A stretch of 64,000 nucleotides of DNA from Corella eumyota (taxonomy: Eukaryota > Chordata > Ascidiacea > Phlebobranchia > Corellidae): NCBI GenBank assembly GCA_963082875.1, contig OY720099.1, positions 7,006,001-7,070,000 of the forward strand. Reading direction: 5' to 3'. Positions 1-10,810 of this stretch are shown in pieces. Positions within the stretch are counted from its first letter, which is position 1. The number at the start of each line of letters is the position of its first letter. Under the pieces are notes generated by a model that had not been told where the DNA came from, did no database searches, and was given only the letters and a program-made list of their open reading frames with translations. Both the position numbers and the translations under genes were made by a program.

Positions 1-64
1 CATTTATTGATTAATATAGAAAATTTTACAAAAGTAACAATAACTAAATTTTTATTTTTTTGTT

Positions 65-240
65 ATATTTATTCTCACTGTGGAAAAAGGGAACTTCATG
101 GCCCAATCATAGAGTAATGTTAGTTACCCTTACCCAGTCTTAAGTCTACTATGGAAGTTTAACTTTATTGTTTAAAATCGCATTATAATAAATTTACCTA
201 TTGGATATTGGCTCAGCAGGAGTTGGTATTTTTTAGATTT
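65..240 (-). mobile_element. tRNA-derived SINE, copy 1, decayed, tRNA-like head missing
   Basis: This is the first of about 16 copies of one family. The full element, read head to tail, has a tRNA-like head with an A-box-like GGTGTAGTGG and a B-box-like GGTTCGATTCC. A middle part contains GAGTAAAG, AAACTCCTGCTGAGC and CCAAAGGCAA. The tail ends with GACTGGGTCGGGGTAACTGA, then TTACTCTATGTTAAGG, then CACATCGAGGATAAATAAAT. This copy lies reversed in a TBC1D31 intron and keeps only the tail and part of the middle. Confidence 0.6.
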
Positions 241-325
241 ATAAATGACTTACAGACAAAAATTTATGCATATTCCCATTTTTTTTACAACACATTTAAT
301 TTTTTCTTAAAATGTTGTTTTTTAC

Positions 326-3300
326 CTAACACAGTTGCCACCATTTCAAAACAGATGAGTTGATTATTTCGAAATAATTTAATAAAGGGGAAAACTATCA
401 ATGGTAAATAGTCCAACTCTGAAAATATCGCTGACCAATGAGCAAGCGATGAAAGAACCCTAAAAAATAAATTAAAATTTTGAATTCTGTTTTAATTACT
501 TGAAAAAGTATATACCTAAAATGAAAATCTGAAAACGAATTTAAAATTATGTATAAGTTTTAGTTCATTAGGTCATTCAGCCAAAAATTCAAGTGAAGTT
601 TAACTTTAAAACACGAAAATTTTAAAATTTAATTTCCAATATTAAAATTTTTTTTTGTAAATCAAAAATAAAAAAAAAAAATTTTAATTTTTACCTCTGC
701 ATAACTCTTAACAGTTTTCCGCTTTTGACTGGAAATTTTTCCTGGATGGCTGCATAAGAAAGATGTGTTCCTTTATCAATTAGGGAGGAAAACGCGGCCT
801 GATTCTCAGGGATTTGAAGGATACTTCTCCAGATGAAGAGACGGTATTGTGCCGGATATTCCCCAAACCATCGCAGAATTCGGAGCAATCTTGGGAAGTT
901 GAGACCATTTGGAAGTTGATCTTCTTCCTATTAAAAAAAAAAATAATTTTTACACTATTTTTTTCAAAATTTTTTTTTAATAATAAATAAAAACTTACAC
1001 TAATATGCTCGGCACTATTATTTTTCATTTTTCTAGCAACTATTCTTCCTGTGCTCATTGCTCCATCTAGAGGTCGCCTTGCTGATCGTTGACTAACATC
1101 ATTAATTGTGGAACTTGACTTTGTTGATTTAGATGAATTGTTAAAGGTTTTTTTCTTCCAAACTTCTTTGACGACGCGAACCAGTGGCCCAGGTGGCTAA
1201 ATTAAAAAAAATTAAATCACTTACATATATTTTATAATTTCAAACAAAAAACTTATGGCCTTAAAGTATGAGAGAGAATTAGTGAAGACCGTAGAGTACG
1301 AAAGAAAATTAGCCAGGACCACAAAGTATGAGAGAGAATTAGTAAGGACTGTAGAGTACGAAAGAAAATTAGCCAAGGCCACAAAGTATGAGGGATAATT
1401 AGAGGCGATCGTAAAGTATGAGTAAGGATTAGCCAGGACCGCAAAGTAGAGAAAAGAATTAGGTAGAACAGTAAAGTTCGTGAGTTTTTCTGAAAACCGT
1501 AACGTACAAGTGATTCAAAAATTTTACACAAAAAAAAAAAATTTTTTAATTTAATTTAATTTTTACCTGATTTATTTTATTGGTTAAAGCATTGATGCTA
1601 TACACAACCAACTTTCCTCCTTCACTTATTCCAATAATATAATCATTACCCTCTTCATCACAACATATTTCACTCAACTTATCTCCTTCTTCGGGTAAGT
1701 ATAACTCAAACAAAACTCGACATGAGTCAATACTTATATAGCGAGCTACCCCATCATGGCCTAGAACTCCAAGAACCTTAGTTAAAAAATGTTTTTATTA
1801 AAAATAAAAAAAAATTATTTTTAATTAAAATATTTTTTGTCAACTTGGATAGATCAACTTCACAGCCCAAACATAATAACATTTGGTTACCCTGACTCAG
1901 TCTTAAGTTGACTTTGACAACTTTAAATAATATTTAGCAGATAAAAGAATGGTTTTTAGGCATAGTGGGAGTTAGTATGGTTTATAGAACTTTAGAACGT
2001 TTAGAAGCCGGCAAAAGGGAAATCAAACACTAAACCCAACGCAGAAAATGCGTTTTTTAAAAGTATTTCAACCAGATATTCACTACACCAGACCACTGGC
2101 ATTACCTTGTTAGCTCCATTGTCAAATTTATCTCTGATAAAATGTAGTTGTTTGACAGCTTGGACCTCACTGGGTAGTTTAACAACTTGAATTAATTTGT
2201 AAGTTTCAAGTGAATAAACGTGAAGTAAATTTGATTTTCCACCACATATTAAAGTTTTACTATCTCTGTTGAGAAAAGTACAAAATTAAAAAAAAAATAA
2301 AAAAGAAGCCTAATTAAAAAAAAAGGAAATAAAAATTTGAAAGTTTTTTAATATAAATAACCCATTACTTTTTAATCCTAATTTACAGTTATCTTATTTT
2401 TTTATAATAAAAATATTTTTTTTTTCATAAACAGGTATATACTTTAAAATACTTACTTAGTAACAGCATATGCTTTGTAAGTAATAGAAGGTTGGTTTTG
2501 ACTTTCAAGTTTAAATTTCCAGTTAAAACTGTCGCTCTCCCAACCAAATATTGTGTCATCCGTAAAACAAGTTAAAATAGTGTTGCTCATCGGAAGAAAA
2601 AATACCTAAAAAGACACAAGTCGTTTTACAATAAGTATTTGTATGGTTTTACAACATAAGTAGATTTTGACTTTGTATAAAAGGACTTTGTTAATTTAAT
2701 TTTTAAAAGAAAAAGGGGAATTTGATTTTAAATAAATGACTTGCTAAATTTAACATTGTTTAAAAAATAGAAAATAAACTTAGTTTTCATTTATTTAGCA
2801 ATAACTATATAAAGATTTCTTGTATATACTTTACGGCCCTCACAAATAAATTACAACCAGAAAGCTTGAGAAAAGAATTAGCGAGGACAATAAAGTATGG
2901 AAAAAATTTAGCTAGGATTGTAAATAACTGGAAAGAATTAGCTAGGACCGTAAAATGCTAAAGAGAATTAGCTAGGACTGTATAATACTAGAGAAAAATA
3001 GCTAGGGCAATAAATTATAAAAGAGAATTAGCTAGGACGTTAAAAAACTGGAAAAAAATAGCTAGGACCGTAAATTATGCGAGAGATTTAGCGATGACTG
3101 TTAAATTTTACAATTTTTTTTTTTTTTTTTTTTTACCTTTTGAATTGGAACCTGAGATTTCACGTTAAGCTTTCTGACTCTCTCGAAAGAGTTGAGGTCC
3201 CAGAGTTGAGCTGTGTCCCTGGATGTTGTAATCGCAAATCTTCCACTTCCATGAATTGCAATCGAGTGAACTGCCGACTCATGTCCCTTCATCCAACCAA

Positions 3301-4055
3301 CCAACTCTCTGTTTTCTATCCGAGAAAAATAAAAATCATCAAAAAAAAATTTTAAGAAAAATTTAATTTAAAAAAATAAATGCAATATTTTTTTAAATCA
3401 CTATGTTAGCTGTAACTTCTTAGGGACTTAATATTTACTGCATAAACCTGTATTAAAACATTTGATTGAGGCATCTGCTAGACCAACCAAATACTCATTT
3501 TTCCTTTTTAATCCAGTTGCAATTGCTGTACAAGACTGGCCAGCATTTTGAATCAAAGCATATCTTAAATAAAAACAATTATTTAATTTAAAAAATTAAA
3601 TTTCAGTTAATATTTATGCAATGGGTAATATTACAAATTATTAGTATTTAAAAATTAACGTCATTATAAAAATTAATAACTTCTCACCTATTTTTTTCCA
3701 AATCAAATGAATAAATTCCACCTAAATGATCGGTTGCCAAAACTTTATTTTTAAATTTTTCAAACGAAACATGAAGAAACCGTCGCAATCGACCAGTTTT
3801 TATTCCTTTACCAGAATGCTCCAAACTGACAATAATTCTAAAACAAAATCAAATAAAAGTTATTAAAACAAAATTGTGTTAATTGCTAAGATAGTTTGTT
3901 TTAATTTTACACAATCCGATAGTTTAAATTTGTATGAACTGTGCAATATTTTTAAATAAAAATTATTTTTTAAATTACCCATTTTCTTCATTTGGCGCCG
4001 GGATCCTATGCCATATTTTGCCGGCAGACTGCCCAGTTATGTCTCGTCTTTGCAT
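326..4055 (-). CDS. TBC1D31: TBC1D31 (WD40 plus TBC protein), N-terminal part, continues past left edge
   Basis: Ten coding exons can be placed: 3979-4055, 3688-3837, 3448-3563, 3137-3306, 2457-2605, 2106-2265, 1567-1776, 999-1196, 695-927 and 326-459. All have GT/AG borders and matching phases, about 532 codons in the window. The start at 4055 gives MQRRDITGQSAGKIWHR, which lines up with the human TBC1D31 start (GKIWHR). WD40 blades follow (GHESAVHSIAIHGSGRFAIT; TSRDTAQLWDL). The TBC/Rab-GAP domain begins in the last two exons (GEYPAQYRLFIWRSILQIPE; FSSLIDKGTH; then NNQLICFE). The rest of the TBC domain and the coiled coil lie beyond the window. In vertebrates this is a centriolar-satellite and ciliary protein. 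It is divergent with FBXO16, with 545 bp between the two starts. Its introns hold two SINEs and two 30-bp minisatellites. Confidence 0.93.
1257..1525. repeat. 30-bp minisatellite (about 7.6 units) attached to a MITE terminal repeat
   Basis: Seven consecutive 30-bp units run from 1257 to 1466, followed by a partial eighth to about 1484. The unit resembles GACCGTAAAGTAYGAGAGAG followed by AATTAGCCAG. Units 2 and 4 differ at about two bases and units 1 and 3 are also close, which suggests a partial 60-bp higher-order period. The array runs directly into AAAACCGTAACGTACAAGTG at about 1493-1512, which matches the right terminal repeat of the element at 29460-29579. It lies in a TBC1D31 intron. Confidence 0.8.
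1841..2100 (-). mobile_element. tRNA-derived SINE, copy 2, ending beside a splice donor
   Basis: Reversed, moderately decayed copy. The tail motif lies at 1841-1920 and the head at about 2020-2100, ending in a match to the GCCAGTGGTC form of the head. The head ends about 5 bp inside the TBC1D31 intron whose donor is at 2104-2105. Confidence 0.65.
2885..3109. repeat. Second 30-bp minisatellite, 7.5 units, same unit family
   Basis: Seven 30-bp units run from 2885 to 3094 with a partial unit after them. The unit resembles GGACCGTAAAATACTAGAGA followed by GAATTAGCTA, clearly the same family as the array at 1257 but more diverged between units. I do not see convincing terminal repeats at its ends. 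It lies in the next-upstream large TBC1D31 intron. Confidence 0.8.
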
Positions 4056-4600
4056 AATTTAAATACTTTAAGGTCAAACACTGAAAAAATTCGTAAAATT
4101 CAACAATTTAAATCAGAAAAACACGAGGATTTTTTACAAAAATCAAAACAAAGCGCTATCGATACAATTTTTCTTATTTGTAGCGGTTGCTCAAATTCTA
4201 AATTACAAATAGTTTTACAATTTAAACAAATTATATGTAAACAACATATTAAAATACTTCTTAAAAAGTCAAAATAGGTAAATAATGATAAAATATGATT
4301 ATTATAATATGAATAATGTCGTTAGAAAAAAAACAGCTACATTTAACGAAAATGGTTTACAAGACGCTTTGTTTTGATTTTTTTACAACTGAACTTTGTT
4401 CACGTTTTGTTTACAATAGTGTTTAGAAGTCTGGTTAATAAGTTGCGCTTGTGTTTAATAATTAAATAGATAATAATAAAGTAGATAAATTCGCACAAAA
4501 ATTAGGATTTTAAAAATTTGTGTTTGATTGTACCGATTTTTTAAAAGCTGTGTATTTTTTTAGGGTATTAATAATAAAGTAACATAAATAACACCTAAAA
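4056..4600. promoter_or_regulatory. Divergent promoter region between TBC1D31 and FBXO16
   Basis: A 545-bp gap lies between the two divergent start codons. It must hold both 5' UTRs and promoters. It is AT-rich and I recognise no specific element. Confidence 0.5.
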
Positions 4601-5797
4601 ATGGCGTTTGCTCCTCCATCTAAGACAAAAACATCGACTCAGCTTGCAAAAAGTACATGGACTCCTTTAAATCAACCTGAAGCTAACAGTCAAGTATTTC
4701 AAGAGCGTAGAGAAATAATGCAGAAATGGTTTCAAAAATGGCACGAATCACAAAAGAAAATTATCGTGGATGATATTTTGCAAAACTTGTCCACTAAACA
4801 TTTAATCAAACTGAGCGAAACGCTTAAGGATAAATTTCCACAAGAGAAACATGATTTTACAAAAGTTTTACCTAGAGTTTTGACTTTGTACTTGTTTTCG
4901 TTTCTTGACCCAAGAACCTTATGTCGTTGTGCACAAGTGTCTTGGTATTGGAATTACCTGACAGAAATGGACTGTTTATGGAGACCAAAATGCTTAAAAT
5001 TTGGCTGGTATCCAACATACCAACCTTCGCCTTTTGAGCAAAAAGTCTGGAAGCGATTTTATGTGACAACTGTCCATGATCTTAATTATGTTAAAGCAAA
5101 GGGTCTTGAAAGCACCACAATTACAAATGATCTCACAAATCTCAACATCACTAAAGCTCCGGACACTGCCCGGAGTCGATATTCAACCACTAGCAGACCG
5201 GCTTCTTCTATAGGGATACGAAAAGGACCCAGTACCCCAGTCTCCAAAAAGGCTTTGCCTGGCCCGAAATGGGAGCCGCCCCCTTGGAGAGGATCGGACC
5301 CCAGACCCAAAGATACAATGAGGTACAACTACTTTGATAACTCATCAGGTGAAAAGAAAAAGAAGTCATCAGGACAGCCAGAGAGTCGTCCTTCTTCCAG
5401 AAATGTGAATCGGCCGCAGAGTGCCTTAAACAAGTCAAGATCTGAACATCGCAGTAAAAATACAAATGAAGTTATCACAGACATACAACCTAATAATACC
5501 GACGGTCTTCCCACAAAATCAAAATCGCAACAAATTGAAGAAACAAACAAGGAAAATGCATCTATTGTATTTACAAATATTTCAACCGATGTAAATGCTC
5601 ATCCCCCTCCAGTGAGAAAATACACCCCCCAAAAAGCACCCGTCAAATCACCAAAACCAATAAAAGAACCAGAGATAACTAAATCGCCAGAAATAACACC
5701 AGTTAAAACGAACCAGTCTATACCAATAGCAAATACCAACCAATTAGAAGGCAGAAAATGGAAGCCACCAGAGTCTGATTCAGACGACGAATTTTAA
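4601..5797 (+). CDS. FBXO16: F-box only protein 16
   Basis: Single-exon gene of 398 aa. The N-terminus (MAFAPPSK, then STWTPLN, VFQERR, KWFQKW) follows human FBXO16 closely. The F-box is at about residues 89-136, with PRVLTLYLFSFLDPRTLCRC then AQVSWYWNYL. A second conserved patch, ALPGPKWEPPPWRGSDPRP and then DTMRYNYFDN near residues 220-250, corresponds to the FBXO16 region around DIIRFNYLDN. The remaining C-terminus is low-complexity, rich in Lys, Pro, Ser and Thr, and longer than in human. F-box proteins act as substrate adaptors of SCF ubiquitin ligases; the substrate is unknown here. An AATAAA lies at about 6252. The lack of introns is notable beside the intron-rich neighbours. Confidence 0.9.
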   Translation: MAFAPPSKTKTSTQLAKSTWTPLNQPEANSQVFQERREIMQKWFQKWHESQKKIIVDDILQNLSTKHLIKLSETLKDKFPQEKHDFTKVLPRVLTLYLFSFLDPRTLCRCAQVSWYWNYLTEMDCLWRPKCLKFGWYPTYQPSPFEQKVWKRFYVTTVHDLNYVKAKGLESTTITNDLTNLNITKAPDTARSRYSTTSRPASSIGIRKGPSTPVSKKALPGPKWEPPPWRGSDPRPKDTMRYNYFDNSSGEKKKKSSGQPESRPSSRNVNRPQSALNKSRSEHRSKNTNEVITDIQPNNTDGLPTKSKSQQIEETNKENASIVFTNISTDVNAHPPPVRKYTPQKAPVKSPKPIKEPEITKSPEITPVKTNQSIPIANTNQLEGRKWKPPESDSDDEF

Positions 5798-6900
5798 ATC
5801 AAAATTATTTATAAAAAAAACTTGAAATTGTTAAGTTGTCATTGGTGGTTATACTAAGAAAAGGGGGAATTTACATAAAATGTAACCCAAAGAACAGTTA
5901 CAATAGATGGGTTGTATACACTTGATTTTTTTTTACAAACATTCTAAACAAATCTATTATTATAAAAAGAAATTAGAACATGACTATGTTAAATAGTATT
6001 AGTTTTACGTATTTAGTTATTGTTATAAAAATTACAAGTATTTTTTTAAGTTTTTGTATATATATAATTAGTTTTGTGAATCGTGGTACTAAATTATTAA
6101 TTTTTTCTATGCCACATAATTAATTCATATATAATTTAGTTAAGTTTTGTAACCAATAATGTGTAATTGTTAATCTGTAATAATTGAATTCAAACGATTA
6201 TAAGTTGTAGTTACCTTCTATTTAATTTGCTATTAAATAAGTTATTATAAAAATAAAACCAAAATTTATTTTTTACTTAAGCAATAAACGCTTAAACTTA
6301 GTCACGTGACTTAGCCTTTTTAAATCTTAAGTAAAGTAACTTACCTTTAGTTTAAATGGAGAAGTAAGTATTTCCAAAATGTGTTAATTGCATTATCATT
6401 TTAATACAAAATTTTCTTTGTAAATTTTCTGTACTTACTTAAAAAATTCCAGATTTAAAACCTTAATATTATTGTTAATACAAAAAAACGTAATTTAACT
6501 ACGCTATTTTAACTCCTTTTTAAAAATTGTGGGGTACTTTTTCTGCTATGTCTTGCCTAAACTGTATCGAAAAATTTCTAAGCGTTTTTCGCTAAGGAAT
6601 TTCTCGTGGGCGTCTTAATTAACAACGCGTAAATCACAAAATGCGTTTTTTAAACAGTGTAAGAATTTTTTAAAAAATTATATATTTATAAACTTAACTA
6701 ATATATTATTAAAATACATACACATATATATAACAATTCATTTAAAATTAAAAAAAATAAATTAATTAATATATCTAATTTACATATAATTTCGTTTTTT
6801 TTTTAAATTAACAAAATGTTTGTGTCGTTTTTTGTTAGTAAAGAATTGTTAAAAAAAGGCAAAAGTTAAATGTATTTTGACCTGTTTACCATTCAAATGC
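5798..6900. other. Convergent intergenic region between FBXO16 and the GPCR
   Basis: About 1.1 kb of very AT-rich sequence that should contain the 3' UTRs of both flanking genes. It includes AATAAA at about 6252. I see no coding signal or recognisable repeat. Confidence 0.5.
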
Positions 6901-9900
6901 CTAAACTTGAATGCTAGGTGCCGACTTTCTTCTTAAATGTTGACTCCAATGAGCTATCCACGATTTTTTGGTATGTGTTGATGTGTTACTATTATTACTA
7001 TTTTCGTTTGCTTGATTTTGTTCTACATTAGGGGATTTTTTTCCTAATGTTTTGAACCAACAATTTGCACAAACGTCTTTGAAAGATTTTCGGAAATTTG
7101 GATCACGAATACTGTAGACTAACACATTTGCAAAACTAAAAGACATAAAAAAATGTTAAAGTCATTTTTAACAACTCATATACGATTATATTTATATAAA
7201 AAATAGCCCAATTATATAATTTCATTTACTATAAAAAATGTAACAAAATTTTACCTGTTTGCCATTCCGAATGAAAAAGATATAAAATAGGGAAGAGAGA
7301 TAGTATCACAATTAAAAACCCCAGCATAAAACATAACCATACAAATAAATTGAGGTACTAAATAAAAAAAAAATAAAAAAATAAGTTTTTTTATATTGTT
7401 CATCCTTGATGTGGGAAGGTCGACTTCAAGACATAAACATTGAGTAACATCAGTTACCCCGACCCAGTCTTGAGTTTTCTATGGCAGTTAGGGATATTAT
7501 TAATTATAATTACATAATTAAGTTGTTGATAAAGTATTGGCTCAGCACAAGTTTATACCGTTTATAGCGCCTTAGTCAGAGGCACTTCAGAATAAGAGCA
7601 GTGGGAATCAAACCGAGGACCTTACATAGTAACAAAAGTGTTTTGACCACTACATCATGCTGCCAGTAAAGTTAAAAAAAATATTTAAAAAAATTAAAAA
7701 AAATATTTATTAATAAACCATACTGTATGTGTTAATAAAAAATTAAATTCTTACAAGCTATACTCACATACTGTTACTGTAAAAGCTACTTGCATAAGCA
7801 ATACAGTTTTAAGTAAAGCTTTTTCTTTGCTGTGCGAATCTTTGGCATTTCTATTATGGACATTAGAATGATGATGGGACAAATTAGAAGCTTCTTTTAT
7901 ATATTTTCTCCCAAAGTACCAGGCCGTTATTACAAGACCAGTCTTAAAAATTAAAATGTCACATTATAGCACAGTTTTAAAAACTTTTTAATTCTAATTA
8001 TGTCACTTTTAAGAAAATGAATTTAACTTTTATTGGTATGGTTTTAAATGTATGGTGCTTTTATTCAAATTACTTTGATTTTGACCAAGTCAAATTTAAG
8101 TGATCAATTTAAGTTCTTAATTTTGGTATTTTAAGTCGTTCCAAGTACGTCTTTTTACATGTCAAAATAGCTTACACAAATAGAAGTTCAATCTTACCAT
8201 TATAACGTACGGAAAAACATACAGAAAAGTCGCAATAATAATTCCAGCTTTGAAATCATCTCCAATTTTATGTTGTTTGAATGCAGGTAGATATAGAAAT
8301 ATAGCAGGAAAATAGGTATACGTGAAATATTCTTGAAAAAACGCTAAAAAAAGAGAAATTTTTAATCTATAAGGTTTCGTATAAGCAACCTTTAAATTAC
8401 CAATGACGTTTATGACTTAAAAATAAAATAAAAATTTTATACAAATGTCGGAGGTTTCAATAAAACACAAATTTTTATAAACAACCACAAGTCACGTTTT
8501 TAAAGCGATTATCATTTAGATAAGGGGTACCACTACAGGAGAAATTTTTTTGTACCACTATTGAAACCAATATTTAAAAAAAACAATACCAATTTACCTT
8601 AAAATAAATCATAAAATAACTCCTGTATAAATCTCTAGGGTAGATGGGGTTTGTAAAACTAAAATAGTTTAACCCACTACCCTTTATATCCAAATAATGT
8701 AGTTATAACTTAAACTAACCTGGGGCCGAGGCAAATATGAGTGCCGAAATCCATACAAGAGTTATTCCCAATGTCGGTGTTTTATTCTTTGTTGTTTTGT
8801 ATTTTATTGGCCACCTGATTGCATATAAACGTTGCTGGCCCATAAACAGTAAGTGAAACATCGATAAAACGATCGTGAAAATATCAAAAATTCCGCCGGC
8901 AAAAGCTGACGGAGTGCCCCGCAGTCCAAGTTGCTTGTAGTCGAGCTCGTCTATGGTTAGACCAAGGGTCCAGGTAAAGTAAGGAATTGCAATACCAAAT
9001 ATTTGGACAGCTAAAAAAAAATTATAATTTATTTTAAACGATGACTGTAATGTTTTAATGAAAAATCGAAATCGAAATTTCGCCATAGGCGGGAAATATT
9101 TATACACTGAAGTTAGTTTCAAAACATTTACTAAGCTGTTTATTACATTATAATTGGCTAATACCTGTTAACAGATCAGCTACTGCCAGCGATGCCTTAA
9201 TTTTATTGTATTTGTCAGCGAATCCGCGTTTTTTTCTTAAAACATTCCAAATAACAAGTAAATTTCCAAACAAAATTAAAAGTCCCAAAATGCTTAAATA
9301 TGTCCCAATAAATGCGGTGGAAACCATATCACATTCGCTACAGTCTTTTATAGTAATATTGTGACATTTATCGACGGCCGAACTACTACAAAATGGTGGG
9401 AAACCGCAGAGCTTGCTTTTTAAAACACGTTCATTTCTCAAGTTGTAGGTAACGTTTTTTGTTTGATTAAATCTAGTTGAAATTTCTATACCAAACGTAG
9501 TATCATTTGTATAGTAATTTGTTACATTGTTTATAATGGTTAAGGGCCTAGTTTGAATTGAATTTTTAAACACAACTTCTTCTGTAAAGGGGAGGTTAAC
9601 TGGAGTATTCGGGTTTATAGTCGTGTTCAAATCACTATTAACCGAACTTTCAGCTATTGCAAAACCGTTGGATGTAAAATCTTGTTCAACTGGCAGAAAA
9701 AAAGACGCAGGATTTTCAATAACAGGTTGTCTATCTTGTACAATTTCATCGCGTGGCAAAGTGCTTGTTTGTACAATTTCTAAATTGTTTGGAAAATTTT
9801 GAGGAAACGCAAAATTTGAACCTGGAGAGTTTTCGAAAATGTCTTGAGAATTGGCTATCGGAGGTTGGTTTTCAGAAAAAGTGTTAGTAGTTTCTCTAAC

Positions 9901-10191
9901 CGGGTTAACAGGAGGGGCAAAAAATTGTCGATCAATAACAAATCCTTCTATCCTTGGTGGTTCTATAGCTGGAAGACTCCTTGTAAATAAAGGTGGTAGT
10001 GTAAGAGTATATGTGATAGGCTGAGCCTGCTCAGTAACTTCATAGTAAAATACACGATCCACTACGTGATGGTATACTTTAGGAGTATAAGTTTCCCGAA
10101 CTGTTTTTTGAGTTGTAGGCACAAAAAAGTATTCCCCGGTTTCGATAACTCCAGACCCTTCTAAAGGAATTGAAAGTTCTAATCCACTCAT
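6901..10191 (-). CDS. Rhodopsin-like (class A) GPCR with long N-terminal ectodomain
   Basis: Six exons (9165-10191, 8720-9010, 8198-8343, 7768-7942, 7255-7357, 6901-7135) give 658 aa. Residues 1 to about 290 form an ectodomain with no clear signal peptide, rich in Pro, Gln, Asn and Thr. It has many N-glycosylation sequons (NTT, NVT, NDT, NQT, NIT) and a Cys cluster near its end. TM1 has the GN motif (FGNLLVIW) and TM2 has SLAVADLL. The end of TM3 reads QQRLYAIRWPIKY, where DRYxxIxxP is usual. TM6 has VTVLPQF instead of CWxP. TM7 has NVLVYSIRDPNFRKSF instead of NPxxY. There is no retinal-type lysine visible in TM7, so it is unlikely to be an opsin. The ligand cannot be told. It is divergent with YIPF1/2, 619 bp away. 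Confidence 0.82.
7401..7667 (-). mobile_element. tRNA-derived SINE, copy 3, near full length
   Basis: Reversed copy with tail (CATCCTTGATGTGGGAAGGT), middle and tRNA-like head (GCAGTGGGAATCAAACC, then CACTACATCATGCTGCC). It lies in the intron between GPCR exons 5 and 4. Confidence 0.85.
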
Positions 10192-10810
10192 ATTTTATTA
10201 TTGACTTTTTACTGTACAGCCTAACTTTAAGCACGGACAAAAACAACTAAACTTTTTTACTCTATATCAACTTTACTAGCTTAAACGTCCAGTTTATTGA
10301 TATGGTGCCCCAGGCATGTTTTATTCTGAACTTAAATTACAACATCACGAGTTTATAATTGTCATGACTTGCTGTTATTTTCCTTACGTTAAGTGGATTT
10401 CGCTTAATCATTCTCGGAAACGTGGCATTTTCCATGTAAACAAATAAGATTTAAGTAGAACGTAAACGTGAAAGATGACGTCATTCTTAATGTCTTTTAA
10501 TTTTGATTGAAATATCCTTTTGACTGGAATTGCTAGAGGCTAATTTTAAAATGCGGAGTTATGACTTTATTGTGTTTACACTAACAAACTAAATCTAAAC
10601 GATGAAGAAGTAAAACATTTTTTATAAAGAAAGACCATTAGAATCGGTGGTATTTTTATAAGTCACAAAAATTGCATTTGCTAAGTCATCAAATTTGGGG
10701 ATAAACTAAAATCCGGTGCGCACTCAAGCATTGCGCTCATCATAAACTGTGACGTCAACAAAAAAATGAAAAAATACTACAATAGTTAAGTTATCAAAAT
10801 TTAAAATAAA
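10192..10810. promoter_or_regulatory. Divergent promoter region of the GPCR and YIPF1/2, with two CRE-like palindromes
   Basis: This 619-bp gap lies between divergent start codons. Perfect TGACGTCA palindromes are at 10476-10483 and 10750-10757. The octamer is the consensus CREB/ATF site, but it is overabundant across the whole window, so binding here is only a possibility. Confidence 0.45.

Noticed and set aside
4008-4277. 89-codon plus-strand open frame
   Set aside because: It overlaps the minus-strand first exon of TBC1D31 and has no recognisable motif. It is probably a chance frame.
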